Assembly: GCA_046704525.1 (NCBI GenBank)
Contig: JBJKRS010000045.1
Location: 1 to 15,349 of the forward strand
From: GCA-965745 sp046704525
GTDB taxonomy: Archaea; Thermoplasmatota; Thermoplasmata; Thermoplasmatales; Thermoplasmataceae
Length of the DNA stretch: 15,349 nt
Direction of reading: 5' to 3'
Below, piece by piece: positions 7,606 to 14,576 of the stretch. A program made the translations under genes and the position numbers. The first letter of the stretch is position 1. Each line of letters begins with the position of its first letter. Under the pieces are notes generated by a model that worked only from the letters and a program-made list of their open reading frames with translations, did no database searches and was not told the DNA's origin.

Positions 7606-8667
7606 GTGCCCGATGTCGTGATATTTCCCTCGCGGATTCAGCAAACAGTGTGCGCCGCTGAGCCCAGCCAATCTCTGACTTTCGAAGTCTTCACGAGAAC
7701 TGAAAAACGCCCTGAAGGAGATGAAACTGCCACCTGTATTGCCGGTGATCGATGGCTGAAGGACATTGTGGAAATGACAGCCGAGGAATATAGGGACTTC
7801 ATGGTTGAGCAGGGGATCCTTCAGGAAGAGATCGCGCGCAGAGTTTCCTCATCACTGTTTTCCAAGGCTTCCAGAATCACCCGGATGCCAAGACTGATGG
7901 GAGTGATCAATGCAACTCCTGATTCTTTCTTTCCCGGCTCTAGAATCCATGGGAATCTTCCGGAAAGGATAGACAGGGTAATGGGCGAAAAACCAGATAT
8001 TGTAGACATAGGCGGGGAGAGCACCCGACCGGGAAGCTCGCCAGTTTCACCGGATGAGGAAATCAGCAGGATAAGGCCGGTGCTTGAATACATCACCCAG
8101 AACTATAAAGTACCAGTCTCGGTGGACACGAAGAACCCGAAAACCGCAGAGTTCGCAACCCAGTTTGGCATAAAATACCTGAATGATGTGTCAGGCTTCA
8201 GGAATCCCGAGATGGTTCGCATTGCCGAAGAGAACGGGCTTCACTGCATAGTCATGCACATGAAGGGTGAGCCGGGTACGATGCAGAACGTTACTTCATA
8301 CGATGACCTCATCATGGAGCTCAGCATGTTCTTCCAGAAGAAGGCAGCAGATCTCGTTCAGGCAGGAATAAGTGATTCGCGAATTATCCTTGACCCGGGA
8401 GTTGGCTTCGGGAAAGGCCTGGCTGGCAACCTTGACATCATCAGGAACATTGGATGCCTGAACCTCGGCTTTCCCCTGCTTGTCGGAGCATCCAGAAAAA
8501 GCTTCATAGGCAGGCTCACCGGAAAAACGGTAGAAGAGCGGCTCGGGGGAACAGTTGCCTCCTCTATATTTATGGCAAGCCAAGGAGTGGACATCCTGAG
8601 AGTGCATGATGTTGCACAGAACCGAAGTGCACTGGATGTTTATTCGGCACTGCTAGAAGGAGCCTGA
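7606..8667 (+). CDS. folP: Dihydropteroate synthase with an N-terminal extension
   Basis: A pterin-binding TIM-barrel enzyme joining 6-hydroxymethyl-dihydropterin diphosphate to p-aminobenzoate (or a related arylamine) in folate or folate-like cofactor synthesis. The full set of DHPS motifs is present in order: GVINATPDSFF, DIGGESTRPG, VSVDTK, LNDVSGF, VMHMKGEPGTMQ, ILDPGVGFGK, LLVGASRKSFIG, TVASS and RVHDV. The barrel starts only around residue 96; the preceding region (including TCIAGDRWLKDI and MTAEEYRDFM) is extra compared with bacterial DHPS and unassigned. The start is uncertain: I prefer GTG 7606 because a TTTTAAGG TATA element lies about 24 nt upstream (leaderless), but TTG 7588 and ATG 7774 are in frame. 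The gene ends 22 nt from the convergent Fur-family gene. Confidence 0.9.
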   Translation: MPDVVIFPSRIQQTVCAAEPSQSLTFEVFTRTEKRPEGDETATCIAGDRWLKDIVEMTAEEYRDFMVEQGILQEEIARRVSSSLFSKASRITRMPRLMGVINATPDSFFPGSRIHGNLPERIDRVMGEKPDIVDIGGESTRPGSSPVSPDEEISRIRPVLEYITQNYKVPVSVDTKNPKTAEFATQFGIKYLNDVSGFRNPEMVRIAEENGLHCIVMHMKGEPGTMQNVTSYDDLIMELSMFFQKKAADLVQAGISDSRIILDPGVGFGKGLAGNLDIIRNIGCLNLGFPLLVGASRKSFIGRLTGKTVEERLGGTVASSIFMASQGVDILRVHDVAQNRSALDVYSALLEGA

Positions 8668-8689
8668 AAATATGGCTTGCCGGGAGAGG

Positions 8690-9112
8690 TCATGAAGACG
8701 CGTTGCTGCATTCTGAGCAAAGTCCCCTCATGACAAGGCTGGCGCTCTTTATTGTATATCCGGAAGATGATGGAAGGTCGGAAAACTTCTGGGGATCCAC
8801 CGGCACGTCTATGATCCTGCCGCAACTGTCGCATACCAGGTTTCCGTGAAAATCCATGTTGGTCTCGAACCAGGTCTTGCCACGTACCTCGAATGAGTTT
8901 ATGTTCCCGGACTCCCTGAGGGCCCTGAGAATGTTGTATACTGTTGCCAGGGTAATTGTTGGCTCCTTCTGCCTTACACTGTTGAAGACATCTTCGGCAG
9001 TGAAGTGGTCGTAACTCCCCTCTTCAAGGAACTTTATGACTTCAATCCTCTGTGGGGTAATCTTGAAGTTGAATTTTCTAAGATTATCCACATAGGTCTC
9101 CCTTATCCCCAT
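8690..9112 (-). CDS. Fur/PerR-family metal-responsive transcriptional regulator
   Basis: A 140-residue protein of normal Fur length. The N-terminal winged helix includes KITPQRIEVIKFL, HFTAEDVF and the recognition-helix region TITLATVYNILRAL (about 53-66). The C-terminal dimerisation domain has the structural zinc cysteines in two CxxC pairs, C94/C97 (CDSCG) and C132/C135 (CSEC). In the regulatory metal site His36, Glu83, His89 and Asp102 line up with the PerR ligands, but the second His of the usual HxH reads Asn91 (FHGNLVC). Members sense iron, manganese, zinc or peroxide; which applies here cannot be decided. A TATA element AATTTATAA centred 30 nt upstream of the ATG implies a very short leader. 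The gene follows the M18-like gene by 64 nt and has its own promoter. Confidence 0.88.
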   Translation of the reverse strand: MGIRETYVDNLRKFNFKITPQRIEVIKFLEEGSYDHFTAEDVFNSVRQKEPTITLATVYNILRALRESGNINSFEVRGKTWFETNMDFHGNLVCDSCGRIIDVPVDPQKFSDLPSSSGYTIKSASLVMRGLCSECSNASS

Positions 9113-9137
9113 TCAGTCACAACGATTGTTTCTAGCC

Positions 9138-9162
9138 TTATAAATTTTAATAGTTATAAATT
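9138..9162 (-). promoter_or_regulatory. fur-family gene promoter with a duplicated TATA-like repeat
   Basis: The 9-mer TTATAAATT (plus-strand reading) occurs at 9138-9146 and again at 9154-9162, start to start 16 nt. Read on the minus strand the nearer copy (AATTTATAA) is placed as a TATA box about 30 nt before the ATG at 9112. The second copy lies 16 nt further up and might be an alternative TATA box or part of an autoregulatory operator. Confidence 0.45.
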
Positions 9163-9176
9163 AGGATGGATACCGG

Positions 9177-10502
9177 TCATACAGTCAGGAAAACGAGCAT
9201 TACACGGTAAAGAGCCCAGAGATCGAGCTTTGAGATTATGCTCCTAACGCCTTCGTTTGGAACCTCGGAAATGGAAATTGCAATGGATTGGGCAACAGAT
9301 TTCGAGAAGACGGAGCCTGCCGTGTCTGATTTCATGAAGTCGTATCCCCGCGGCAGATCCATGTGAGGTATACCTTCTCCTGAAAGCCGTTCGACCATTT
9401 CGTTCAGCATCCTTGTGGAATCGGCATCCTTTGGCCCCTGAGGGAATATTCCGACTGTTGGCCCGAGGCCCACAGGAATTGCCTTAGCGCCGGATTCGCC
9501 AGAATCCTCGCTGCTTGACTTGCGGGCCAAGCCAGTATAATCCATAATCCGGCTGAATCGAATGACCTCCCTCAGGTCCTCAGAGCTCGGGTCCTGTATG
9601 AAAGCCCTGGCTATCTGCTCCACGACCCTCCTGAATATGGATTCCATGTGTTTTCTCCCGGGTTTCGAATCCCTTGTAGACTGGAATATCACTACAGTAG
9701 TGTCCTCCGGGGCTGTGAGATCTGTAACTGTCTTGAGGGCGCCGAATGCTGCAGCCCATTCGTATGCCCCGAATCCCTGCACCATGGACCTGTCAACGCC
9801 AAGTTCCCCTGGCTGGTCCGTGGGGACCAGCGAGATTTCAGAAGACTCGAGCTCCTTCTCGCCAATGCCCAAAGCGTTCAGGAAGTCCTCAGGATAACCT
9901 GTGCCCTTGTGGCTCCTGCCTCCTTCCAAGCCTGTGAGCAGATTGTAGTGATCGGTTCTGCCCTTGCCCTTGGCAGTGGAAGCTCCACGCTGCTTCAGGA
10001 TGACATAGCTTGAGTCCTTCTTGGATTCCCCCGACACAATCGTCCTGATGCGTCCCTGTTCTTTTCCGGCCCTGATGTGCAGAGACACGTTTATTCCTCC
10101 CCACGCAGGCCATGGAAGTTCATTGGCAGGGGTGAAACGCATTCCAGCAGTGCCACCTTCCTGGGCGGAGGTCGTTGAAGCTGTTTTTATTGTGACAGAC
10201 CTGTCGAACAGAGGGCATGTGATAATGCTCAAGCCTCTCTTGGTTATGTCCGTTCGTCCAAATACTCCAGCTGCAAAGCAGGAATCATCCAGTTCGATGA
10301 TAAAACCGGTTCCCCTGGCGGGCCTGATGATTCTCTGGAGCTCTACGAACCTGTAATTGAAAAGCTTCCTTATCAGATAGTCCCGGGACTCCCACTCTGT
10401 CTTGGCGCTCCTGAGCAGATCAAGATAGCTCTCTGCAAGAGAGGTGATCTGGAATGCACTGTCGGTGTTGATCTGATCCCAGAAACTCTGGGTATTGGGC
10501 AT
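9177..10502 (-). CDS. M18 aminopeptidase-like protein lacking metal ligands (probable pseudoenzyme)
   Basis: A 441-residue protein whose layout follows the M18 aminopeptidase I family. Recognisable matches are SLAESYLDLLRSAKTEWES (21-39), GGI at 135-137, ISLVPTDQPGELGVDRSMVQ (223-242) and the C-terminal KLDLWALYRVMLVFL (425-439). Residues that bind the two metals or catalyse in active members are changed. The strand that normally carries HxD reads TCPLFD (95-100), the Asp-Asp pair after GVDRS is Tyr247-Glu248, the Glu-Glu region reads STRDS (275-279), and the C-terminal His is absent at ISEVPNEG. Inference: the fold is kept and peptidase activity lost, with a possible regulatory or structural role. 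The frame is intact, so this is not a decaying pseudogene. An ATTTAAAT element 26 nt upstream of the ATG suggests a leaderless mRNA. It is divergent from the disulfide oxidoreductase gene. Confidence 0.7.
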   Translation of the reverse strand: MPNTQSFWDQINTDSAFQITSLAESYLDLLRSAKTEWESRDYLIRKLFNYRFVELQRIIRPARGTGFIIELDDSCFAAGVFGRTDITKRGLSIITCPLFDRSVTIKTASTTSAQEGGTAGMRFTPANELPWPAWGGINVSLHIRAGKEQGRIRTIVSGESKKDSSYVILKQRGASTAKGKGRTDHYNLLTGLEGGRSHKGTGYPEDFLNALGIGEKELESSEISLVPTDQPGELGVDRSMVQGFGAYEWAAAFGALKTVTDLTAPEDTTVVIFQSTRDSKPGRKHMESIFRRVVEQIARAFIQDPSSEDLREVIRFSRIMDYTGLARKSSSEDSGESGAKAIPVGLGPTVGIFPQGPKDADSTRMLNEMVERLSGEGIPHMDLPRGYDFMKSDTAGSVFSKSVAQSIAISISEVPNEGVRSIISKLDLWALYRVMLVFLTV

Positions 10503-10524
10503 GCCCCATTGACTGCTTGAGATT

Positions 10525-10655
10525 ATTTAAATTCTTGCCGCAATGCCATAGCGGCTGGAGCATTACACTCGCCTATCTGCCTCCGGTTCGAGAATGCTGC
10601 CCCCACCACATATTTATTGCCTGATGAAATAGCAACGCTGAGGCAGGGTGTAATA
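10525..10655. promoter_or_regulatory. Divergent promoters of the M18-like and oxidoreductase genes
   Basis: ATTTAAAT at 10525-10532 sits 26 nt before the minus-strand start at 10502. TATTTAT at 10611-10617 would start plus-strand transcription near 10640. This leaves about 16 nt of leader with GGTG at 10647-10650, 5 nt before the ATG at 10656. The two TATA boxes are about 85 nt apart and each gene appears to have its own. Confidence 0.45.
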
Positions 10656-12008
10656 ATGGAAAAGACGTTTGATCTGGTGATTATTGGTTCAGGTTCAGCA
10701 GCCATGAGTGCAGCATTCTACTGCAGTTCACACGGCTTGAGCACAGCAGTCGTGGATTCCAAACCATTCGGTGGAACATGTGCCCTTAGGGGGTGTGACC
10801 CGAAGAAGGTCCTTTACGGAATAGCTGAGAGTGCCAGATCTGTTGACAGGAACTCGAAGCACGGGCTGAGTTCAGGGACGGTCAACCTGCTGTGGAAACG
10901 AATGGTTGAGTTCAAGCGTACTTTCACAGAACCCATGGTGAAGGGAATTGAAGGCGCACTGGAAAATGCCGGAATCACTGCCATACATGGAAGGGCGAGC
11001 TTCATTGGTAAGGGAAAGCTCAAGGTCGGCGATGACGTGCTCAATGCCTCAAAAATACTGATAGCCTCCGGAGCCAGAGCAGCTGATCTGGGAATTCCGG
11101 GTCAGGAACACATGGCTGACAACGAGACCTTTCTGGATCTGGAGAACCTCCCCAGGAGAATTGTCTTCGTTGGCGGAGGGTACATATCAGTAGAGTTTGC
11201 CGGGATAGCCTCCAGAGCTGGCTCTGAAACCACTATAATTCATCGTGGCGAGGAAGTGCTGAAGAACTTCGAGCCAGAGCTGGCGCGCAGGGTCAGGGAA
11301 AATCTAGAGAAGCAGGGAGTTAAGGTTCTTCTGTCCCACAGTGTGAAGGAGATAAGGAAGAGCGGCGATTCATATTCAGTGGCGTACAAATCGGGTGGGG
11401 GTGACGGGGCAATAGAGTGCGATCTTGTTGTCCATGGCTCTGGCAGGACCGCAAACATTGAGGACATGGATCTTGAGAAGGGCGGGGTGAAAAAGGACAG
11501 CCAAGGAGTGTTGGTCAATGAATACATGCAAAGCACCACAAACCCGGGCGTTTACTCCGCAGGCGACTCTGCCTCAACTCCTGGAGACAAACTGACGCCT
11601 GTTGCAAACATAGAAGGTGAGGCTGCTGGCTACAATATCATTCATGGGAACACTAGGAAGCCGGACTACAGGGGTATTCCCACTGTGGTTTTCTCCTCTC
11701 CTCCCCTTGCCCGAGTGGGGCTTTCGGAAAAAGAGGCAAGGGAATCAGGAAGGAAGGTGAAGATAAACTCGGGAGATTCATCCGGCTGGTACAACTCCAG
11801 GAGGAAGGGTCTGGAGAACACGGGTTACAAGCTGATCCTTGATGAGGAGTCTGATGAGGTTCTGGGGGCTCACATCCTTGGTGACAATTGCGAGGAATCC
11901 ATCAATATGCTCTCTCTTGCCATAAGATACGGGATTCCGGCATCTGACCTGAAGAACTATCCCTTCGCATATCCGTCGGATACAACTGAGATAAGGTATA
12001 TGCTCTGA
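10656..12008 (+). CDS. FAD-dependent pyridine nucleotide-disulfide oxidoreductase (class I)
   Basis: A 450-residue flavoenzyme of the glutathione reductase / dihydrolipoamide dehydrogenase / mercuric reductase group. It has the N-terminal FAD motif IIGSGSAAMSAAFY, the redox-active pair in GGTCALRGCDPKK (Cys42 and Cys47), an NAD(P)-binding GGGYISVEFAGIASRAGSE, the second FAD motif VYSAGDSA and a C-terminal dimerisation domain. The His-Glu dyad that activates thiols in lipoamide dehydrogenase and glutathione reductase is not in standard form: the C-terminus reads FAYPSDTTEIRYML, with Tyr in place of the catalytic His. The substrate is therefore unclear and might be a low-molecular-weight disulfide, a quinone or a metal. 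The ATG at 10656 is preferred over an upstream TTG (10617) because a GGTG ribosome binding site lies 5 nt before it and the TTG would lie within the TATA box. It ends 12 nt from the convergent epimerase-like gene. Confidence 0.88.
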   Translation: MEKTFDLVIIGSGSAAMSAAFYCSSHGLSTAVVDSKPFGGTCALRGCDPKKVLYGIAESARSVDRNSKHGLSSGTVNLLWKRMVEFKRTFTEPMVKGIEGALENAGITAIHGRASFIGKGKLKVGDDVLNASKILIASGARAADLGIPGQEHMADNETFLDLENLPRRIVFVGGGYISVEFAGIASRAGSETTIIHRGEEVLKNFEPELARRVRENLEKQGVKVLLSHSVKEIRKSGDSYSVAYKSGGGDGAIECDLVVHGSGRTANIEDMDLEKGGVKKDSQGVLVNEYMQSTTNPGVYSAGDSASTPGDKLTPVANIEGEAAGYNIIHGNTRKPDYRGIPTVVFSSPPLARVGLSEKEARESGRKVKINSGDSSGWYNSRRKGLENTGYKLILDEESDEVLGAHILGDNCEESINMLSLAIRYGIPASDLKNYPFAYPSDTTEIRYML

Positions 12009-12020
12009 TCTCCTGTGCCG

Positions 12021-12923
12021 TCATGAAAGGATGGACTTCAATGCTTCAGCAAGGTCGGGATGCCCGAACTTGAAGCCTGCCTCCTGGAGCCTGGAAGGTA
12101 CCACCCGCTGGCTAGATAGCAGCAGGTAATCCGCCATCTCACCAAGAGTCGCCCTTAGCACTCCAGCTGGCGCAGGCATCCAGGCCCTCTTGCCGATGGC
12201 ATTCGCCACAGCCTTCATGAATTCCTTGTTTATGACTGGGTTGGGAGAGGTGACATTGACCGGTCCTTCAAGTTCACTGGTCAGGAGGTATTTCATTGCA
12301 CTTGCAACATCATCTGCATGCACCCAAGAGACCCACTGCCTGCCGCTTCCCAGCCGCGAGCCCAGGCCCCTCCTTAATGGTGCAACTATCTGTGGCAACG
12401 CCCCCTCCTCAGCATCCAGTACAATTCCTGTTCTGGTCTTGACTACCCTGCCAACGGATTCGGATGCCTTGTCAGCCTCACTTTCCCAGTTGGAACAGAG
12501 GCGGGAGAAGAAATCGTTCCCAGAAGATGACTGCTCATTCAGTACCTCGTCTTCCCTTGAGCCGTAATAGCCGATTGCACTTGCATTGACCAGGACCTTG
12601 GGCGGCTCCTTCATCTTCTTCACGCCCTCTGCTATTGCACGGGTGGATTCGATTCTGCTGGATTCGAGCGACTTTTTTACCTCATCAGTCCACTTGTCTG
12701 AAATGGATCTTCCGCTCAGATTGTACACTGCATCCACATCTCCGGCAGCTTCAACCCAGGAAAGGTCATCAGGCGTGGCCTTCCACTTTATGTAGCTCCG
12801 CCCATTAACATCACCGTTCTGGGCCTGTCTTGTGAGAATAAGTACTGTATGGTTTTCCGCCTCGAGGTATTTAGCGAGCCGCTTTCCTATAAGTCCAGAT
12901 CCCCCCGCTATAATGATTCTCAT
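12021..12923 (-). CDS. TIGR01777-family NAD-dependent epimerase/dehydratase-like SDR protein
   Basis: A 300-residue extended short-chain dehydrogenase. The NAD(P) motif AGGSGLIGKRLAKYL is at 6-20, followed by YNLSGRSISDKWTD (67-80), the family hallmark NASAIGYYGSRED (113-125) and WVSWVHADDVASAM. The C-terminus SQRVVPSRLQEAGFKFGHPD matches the DUF1731-type tail of the YfcH/SDR39U1 group. Length is normal. The physiological substrate of this group is unknown, although the fold implies a nucleotide-sugar or related NAD-dependent reaction. The ATG follows TATA-like elements CTATATTT (about 15-22 nt upstream) and TTTTAT (30-35 nt upstream), the second consistent with a leader of only a few bases. 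It lies downstream of the TasA-like array on the same strand, 103 nt after copy 1. Confidence 0.9.
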   Translation of the reverse strand: MRIIIAGGSGLIGKRLAKYLEAENHTVLILTRQAQNGDVNGRSYIKWKATPDDLSWVEAAGDVDAVYNLSGRSISDKWTDEVKKSLESSRIESTRAIAEGVKKMKEPPKVLVNASAIGYYGSREDEVLNEQSSSGNDFFSRLCSNWESEADKASESVGRVVKTRTGIVLDAEEGALPQIVAPLRRGLGSRLGSGRQWVSWVHADDVASAMKYLLTSELEGPVNVTSPNPVINKEFMKAVANAIGKRAWMPAPAGVLRATLGEMADYLLLSSQRVVPSRLQEAGFKFGHPDLAEALKSILS

Positions 12924-13026
12924 TTAGTATCAAAAATATAGTCTTCTTTCTGATAAAAGAATTTCTTATAACCCGGCACTAGGAATTCCATGAGCTGCAA
13001 CTGCTCAATACGTACGAAGTTGCTGG

Positions 13027-13719
13027 TCAGTCGGCCACGCTTATGGGGAGTGATATTTCAAGCAGATCGCTGGAACATCCTGCAATGTAAGAGGGAGTGT
13101 TGGACGGCAGTATAATGTAAACGTTGTATGACACATGCTGCCCGCCGGATATGTAGCCTGGATTGTTGCTGCTAGTACTGGCTGTCACGACAGTAAGAGG
13201 ACCAAAGAGCGCAATGTTTCCCGGTATGTCTCCGGAAACTAATCCGTTGAGAAAACTCTTGCTTATGGGCGGAAATAGGGTGGAAATCTGGATCAGGTTG
13301 GAATAGAAATCGCCTTTGCCGTTGATGATTGCATTGCCAGCATAAAGATGGCTGACGTTGAGCGTAGCAGTACCTGTGTTGTTGACCATCACCGTAAAGC
13401 TTACCCAGTCTCCTGGCACTAGATTGGTAACGTTTGCATAGAGGTTGAGTGTAGCTGATGCTCCCCCAGCTGCTTTGCCAACGCTAAATGGCGCGGAACC
13501 CCTGACTATGTTGTCAAATGTGTGATGGCCATTGTCTATAGATAGAGGAGTCATTGCCGCGTTTGTAGAATTGAAGCTGATTGATTCCGTGAAAGAAACT
13601 GTTGCTGCAGACTGGCCAAAAAAGGCATTAGCTGTCCCTGACCATGCTGAAAAGGCGTATGTGCCTCCCATGACCACCAGAACCGGGACCATTACCAGAG
13701 CGAACAGCTTATTTTTCAC
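13027..13719 (-). CDS. TasA/camelysin-like secreted beta-sandwich protein, copy 1
   Basis: A 230-residue secreted protein. Residues 1-32 form a SipW-type signal region: short basic start (KNK), hydrophobic core LFALVMVPVLVVMGGTYAF, then SAWSGTANA, with possible cleavage after ANA. The mature part begins FFGQSAATVSFTESISF, followed by a Gly/Ala linker and a strand-rich core with LYANVTNLVPGDWVSFTVMV (93-112) and NNTGTATLNVS, then PPISKSFL, NPGYISGGQHVSYNVYIILP and a final LEISLPISVAD. The order GGT-Y-A, N-x-(S/T)-N-L-x-PGD, then a paired strand, is that of bacterial TasA and related fibre proteins. Asn-X-Ser/Thr sequons suggest N-glycosylation. The start is GTG at 13719, with GTGATC 4 nt upstream. 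This is the most divergent of the three copies and the only one with a Cys near the C-terminus (AGCSSD). Function as a surface filament subunit is inference. Confidence 0.8.
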   Translation of the reverse strand: MKNKLFALVMVPVLVVMGGTYAFSAWSGTANAFFGQSAATVSFTESISFNSTNAAMTPLSIDNGHHTFDNIVRGSAPFSVGKAAGGASATLNLYANVTNLVPGDWVSFTVMVNNTGTATLNVSHLYAGNAIINGKGDFYSNLIQISTLFPPISKSFLNGLVSGDIPGNIALFGPLTVVTASTSSNNPGYISGGQHVSYNVYIILPSNTPSYIAGCSSDLLEISLPISVAD

Positions 13720-13751
13720 TTAAGATCACTCTTGTTCTTCTCAATCTCCTG

Positions 13752-13785
13752 GATTGTATACAAACAATCGGTTATCAAATATTCC
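13752..13785 (-). promoter_or_regulatory. Copy 1 promoter with an inverted repeat at the predicted start site
   Basis: On the minus strand AATATTTG (13783-13776) is the likely TATA box, putting the transcription start near 13755. The sequence GATTGT-ATACAA-ACAATC occupies 13752-13769, with a nested perfect TTGTATACAA (13754-13763). An inverted repeat at the start site is where an archaeal repressor would block polymerase. The leader would be about 35 nt. Confidence 0.4.
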
Positions 13786-13810
13786 CTTGGGTATGTCGTA
13801 TTGGAACCAT

Positions 13811-13830
13811 TTAAAAAAATAAAAAATGGG
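13811..13830 (-). terminator. T-rich terminator after copy 2
   Basis: Read on the minus strand, CCCATTTTTTATTTTTTTAA begins about 12 nt after the TGA stop of copy 2. Two runs of six and seven T match the T-rich signals that end archaeal transcripts. Confidence 0.6.
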
Positions 13831-13841
13831 TGTTGGGGTGT

Positions 13842-14525
13842 TCAATCTACCGTGCTCACTGGAATCGACACTTCAAGATAGAAGTTTATCCCCTGCATGT
13901 TTGTCCCTGCACCAGCTGGAAGGATTGCATACATGTCGTAGCTGAGTGACTGCCCAGGCTGCAGATATCCCGGCGTTGAAGAGTCAGATGTTGCATTCCA
14001 GAGGTAAAGCATGTTGGTTCCGAGCAGGTTGTCCTGTGTCACCTTTGTAAGGTACGAAGGGCCCACTGGTGGCTGGAGCTGGGAAATGGATACTGGGCTT
14101 CCAAGGCTCTGTCCGTTGCCGTTGTAGATCTGAGCTGATCCGTATTGGAAGCTGCTTACATTCATCACTGCACTGCCGTGGTTCGTGAACACGACCCTGA
14201 AGTCGGCATACTGACCTGGAACCAGGTAAGAGACGTTGAGGTAGACGTTGATCACTGAGGCTGCACCTCCATGGACATTGTCTAGCTGCTGGGCACTCGT
14301 GGCTGAAGTAACTCCTGTAAGGCTCCCATGGCCGTCATAACCAATTGTCAGAGGGTTATGAACAGCGTTTGTCCCCTCGAAAGACAGGGATTCTTCATAA
14401 CTGATGGTAGCAGCAGACTGTCCGAAGAAAGCATTTGCGGCTCCAGACCATGCTGAAAAGGCAAATGTTCCTCCCATGACGACCACAACTGGTACCATCA
14501 TTAGAGCAAACAATTTCTTGTTCAT
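13842..14525 (-). CDS. TasA/camelysin-like secreted beta-sandwich protein, copy 2
   Basis: A 227-residue paralogue of copies 1 and 3. The signal region MNKKLFALMM, hydrophobic core to GGTFAF (18-23) and SAWSGAANA (24-32) is followed by FFGQSAATISYEESLSF. The core has VYLNVSYLVPGQYADFRVVF (94-113), NHGSAVMNVSS, QPPVGPSYL (151-159), then STPGYLQPGQSLSYDMYAIL (183-202), and it ends FYLEVSIPVSTVD. The regions between these blocks (for example 60-90 and 125-150) differ from copy 3, while the signal coding DNA is identical to it over 93 nt. No Cys is present. ATG at 14525 has AAGGTGA (14536-14530) 4 nt upstream. It is followed by its own T-rich terminator, so each copy is probably a separate transcription unit. 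Likely a secreted, glycosylated surface or filament protein (inference). Confidence 0.82.
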   Translation of the reverse strand: MNKKLFALMMVPVVVVMGGTFAFSAWSGAANAFFGQSAATISYEESLSFEGTNAVHNPLTIGYDGHGSLTGVTSATSAQQLDNVHGGAASVINVYLNVSYLVPGQYADFRVVFTNHGSAVMNVSSFQYGSAQIYNGNGQSLGSPVSISQLQPPVGPSYLTKVTQDNLLGTNMLYLWNATSDSSTPGYLQPGQSLSYDMYAILPAGAGTNMQGINFYLEVSIPVSTVD

Positions 14526-14576
14526 ATTGTCACCTTAACTGACCAATTCAGAATTTTATTAGATGATTGTAGAATG

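Noticed and set aside
10619..10640. Possible C/D box guide RNA (TGATGA followed by CTGA)
   Set aside because: Only half of the expected C-D'-C'-D set is present and it lies in the leader of the oxidoreductase gene between its TATA box and ATG; probably chance.
10617..10655. TTG at 10617 as start of the oxidoreductase
   Set aside because: The TTG overlaps the predicted TATA box, and the added residues precede the FAD strand without similarity; ATG 10656 has a GGTG site at proper spacing.
12997..13023. GCAACT ... AGTTGC inverted repeat after TasA-like copy 1
   Set aside because: A 6-bp stem with a 15-nt loop and no T-run after it; not convincing as a terminator or binding site.
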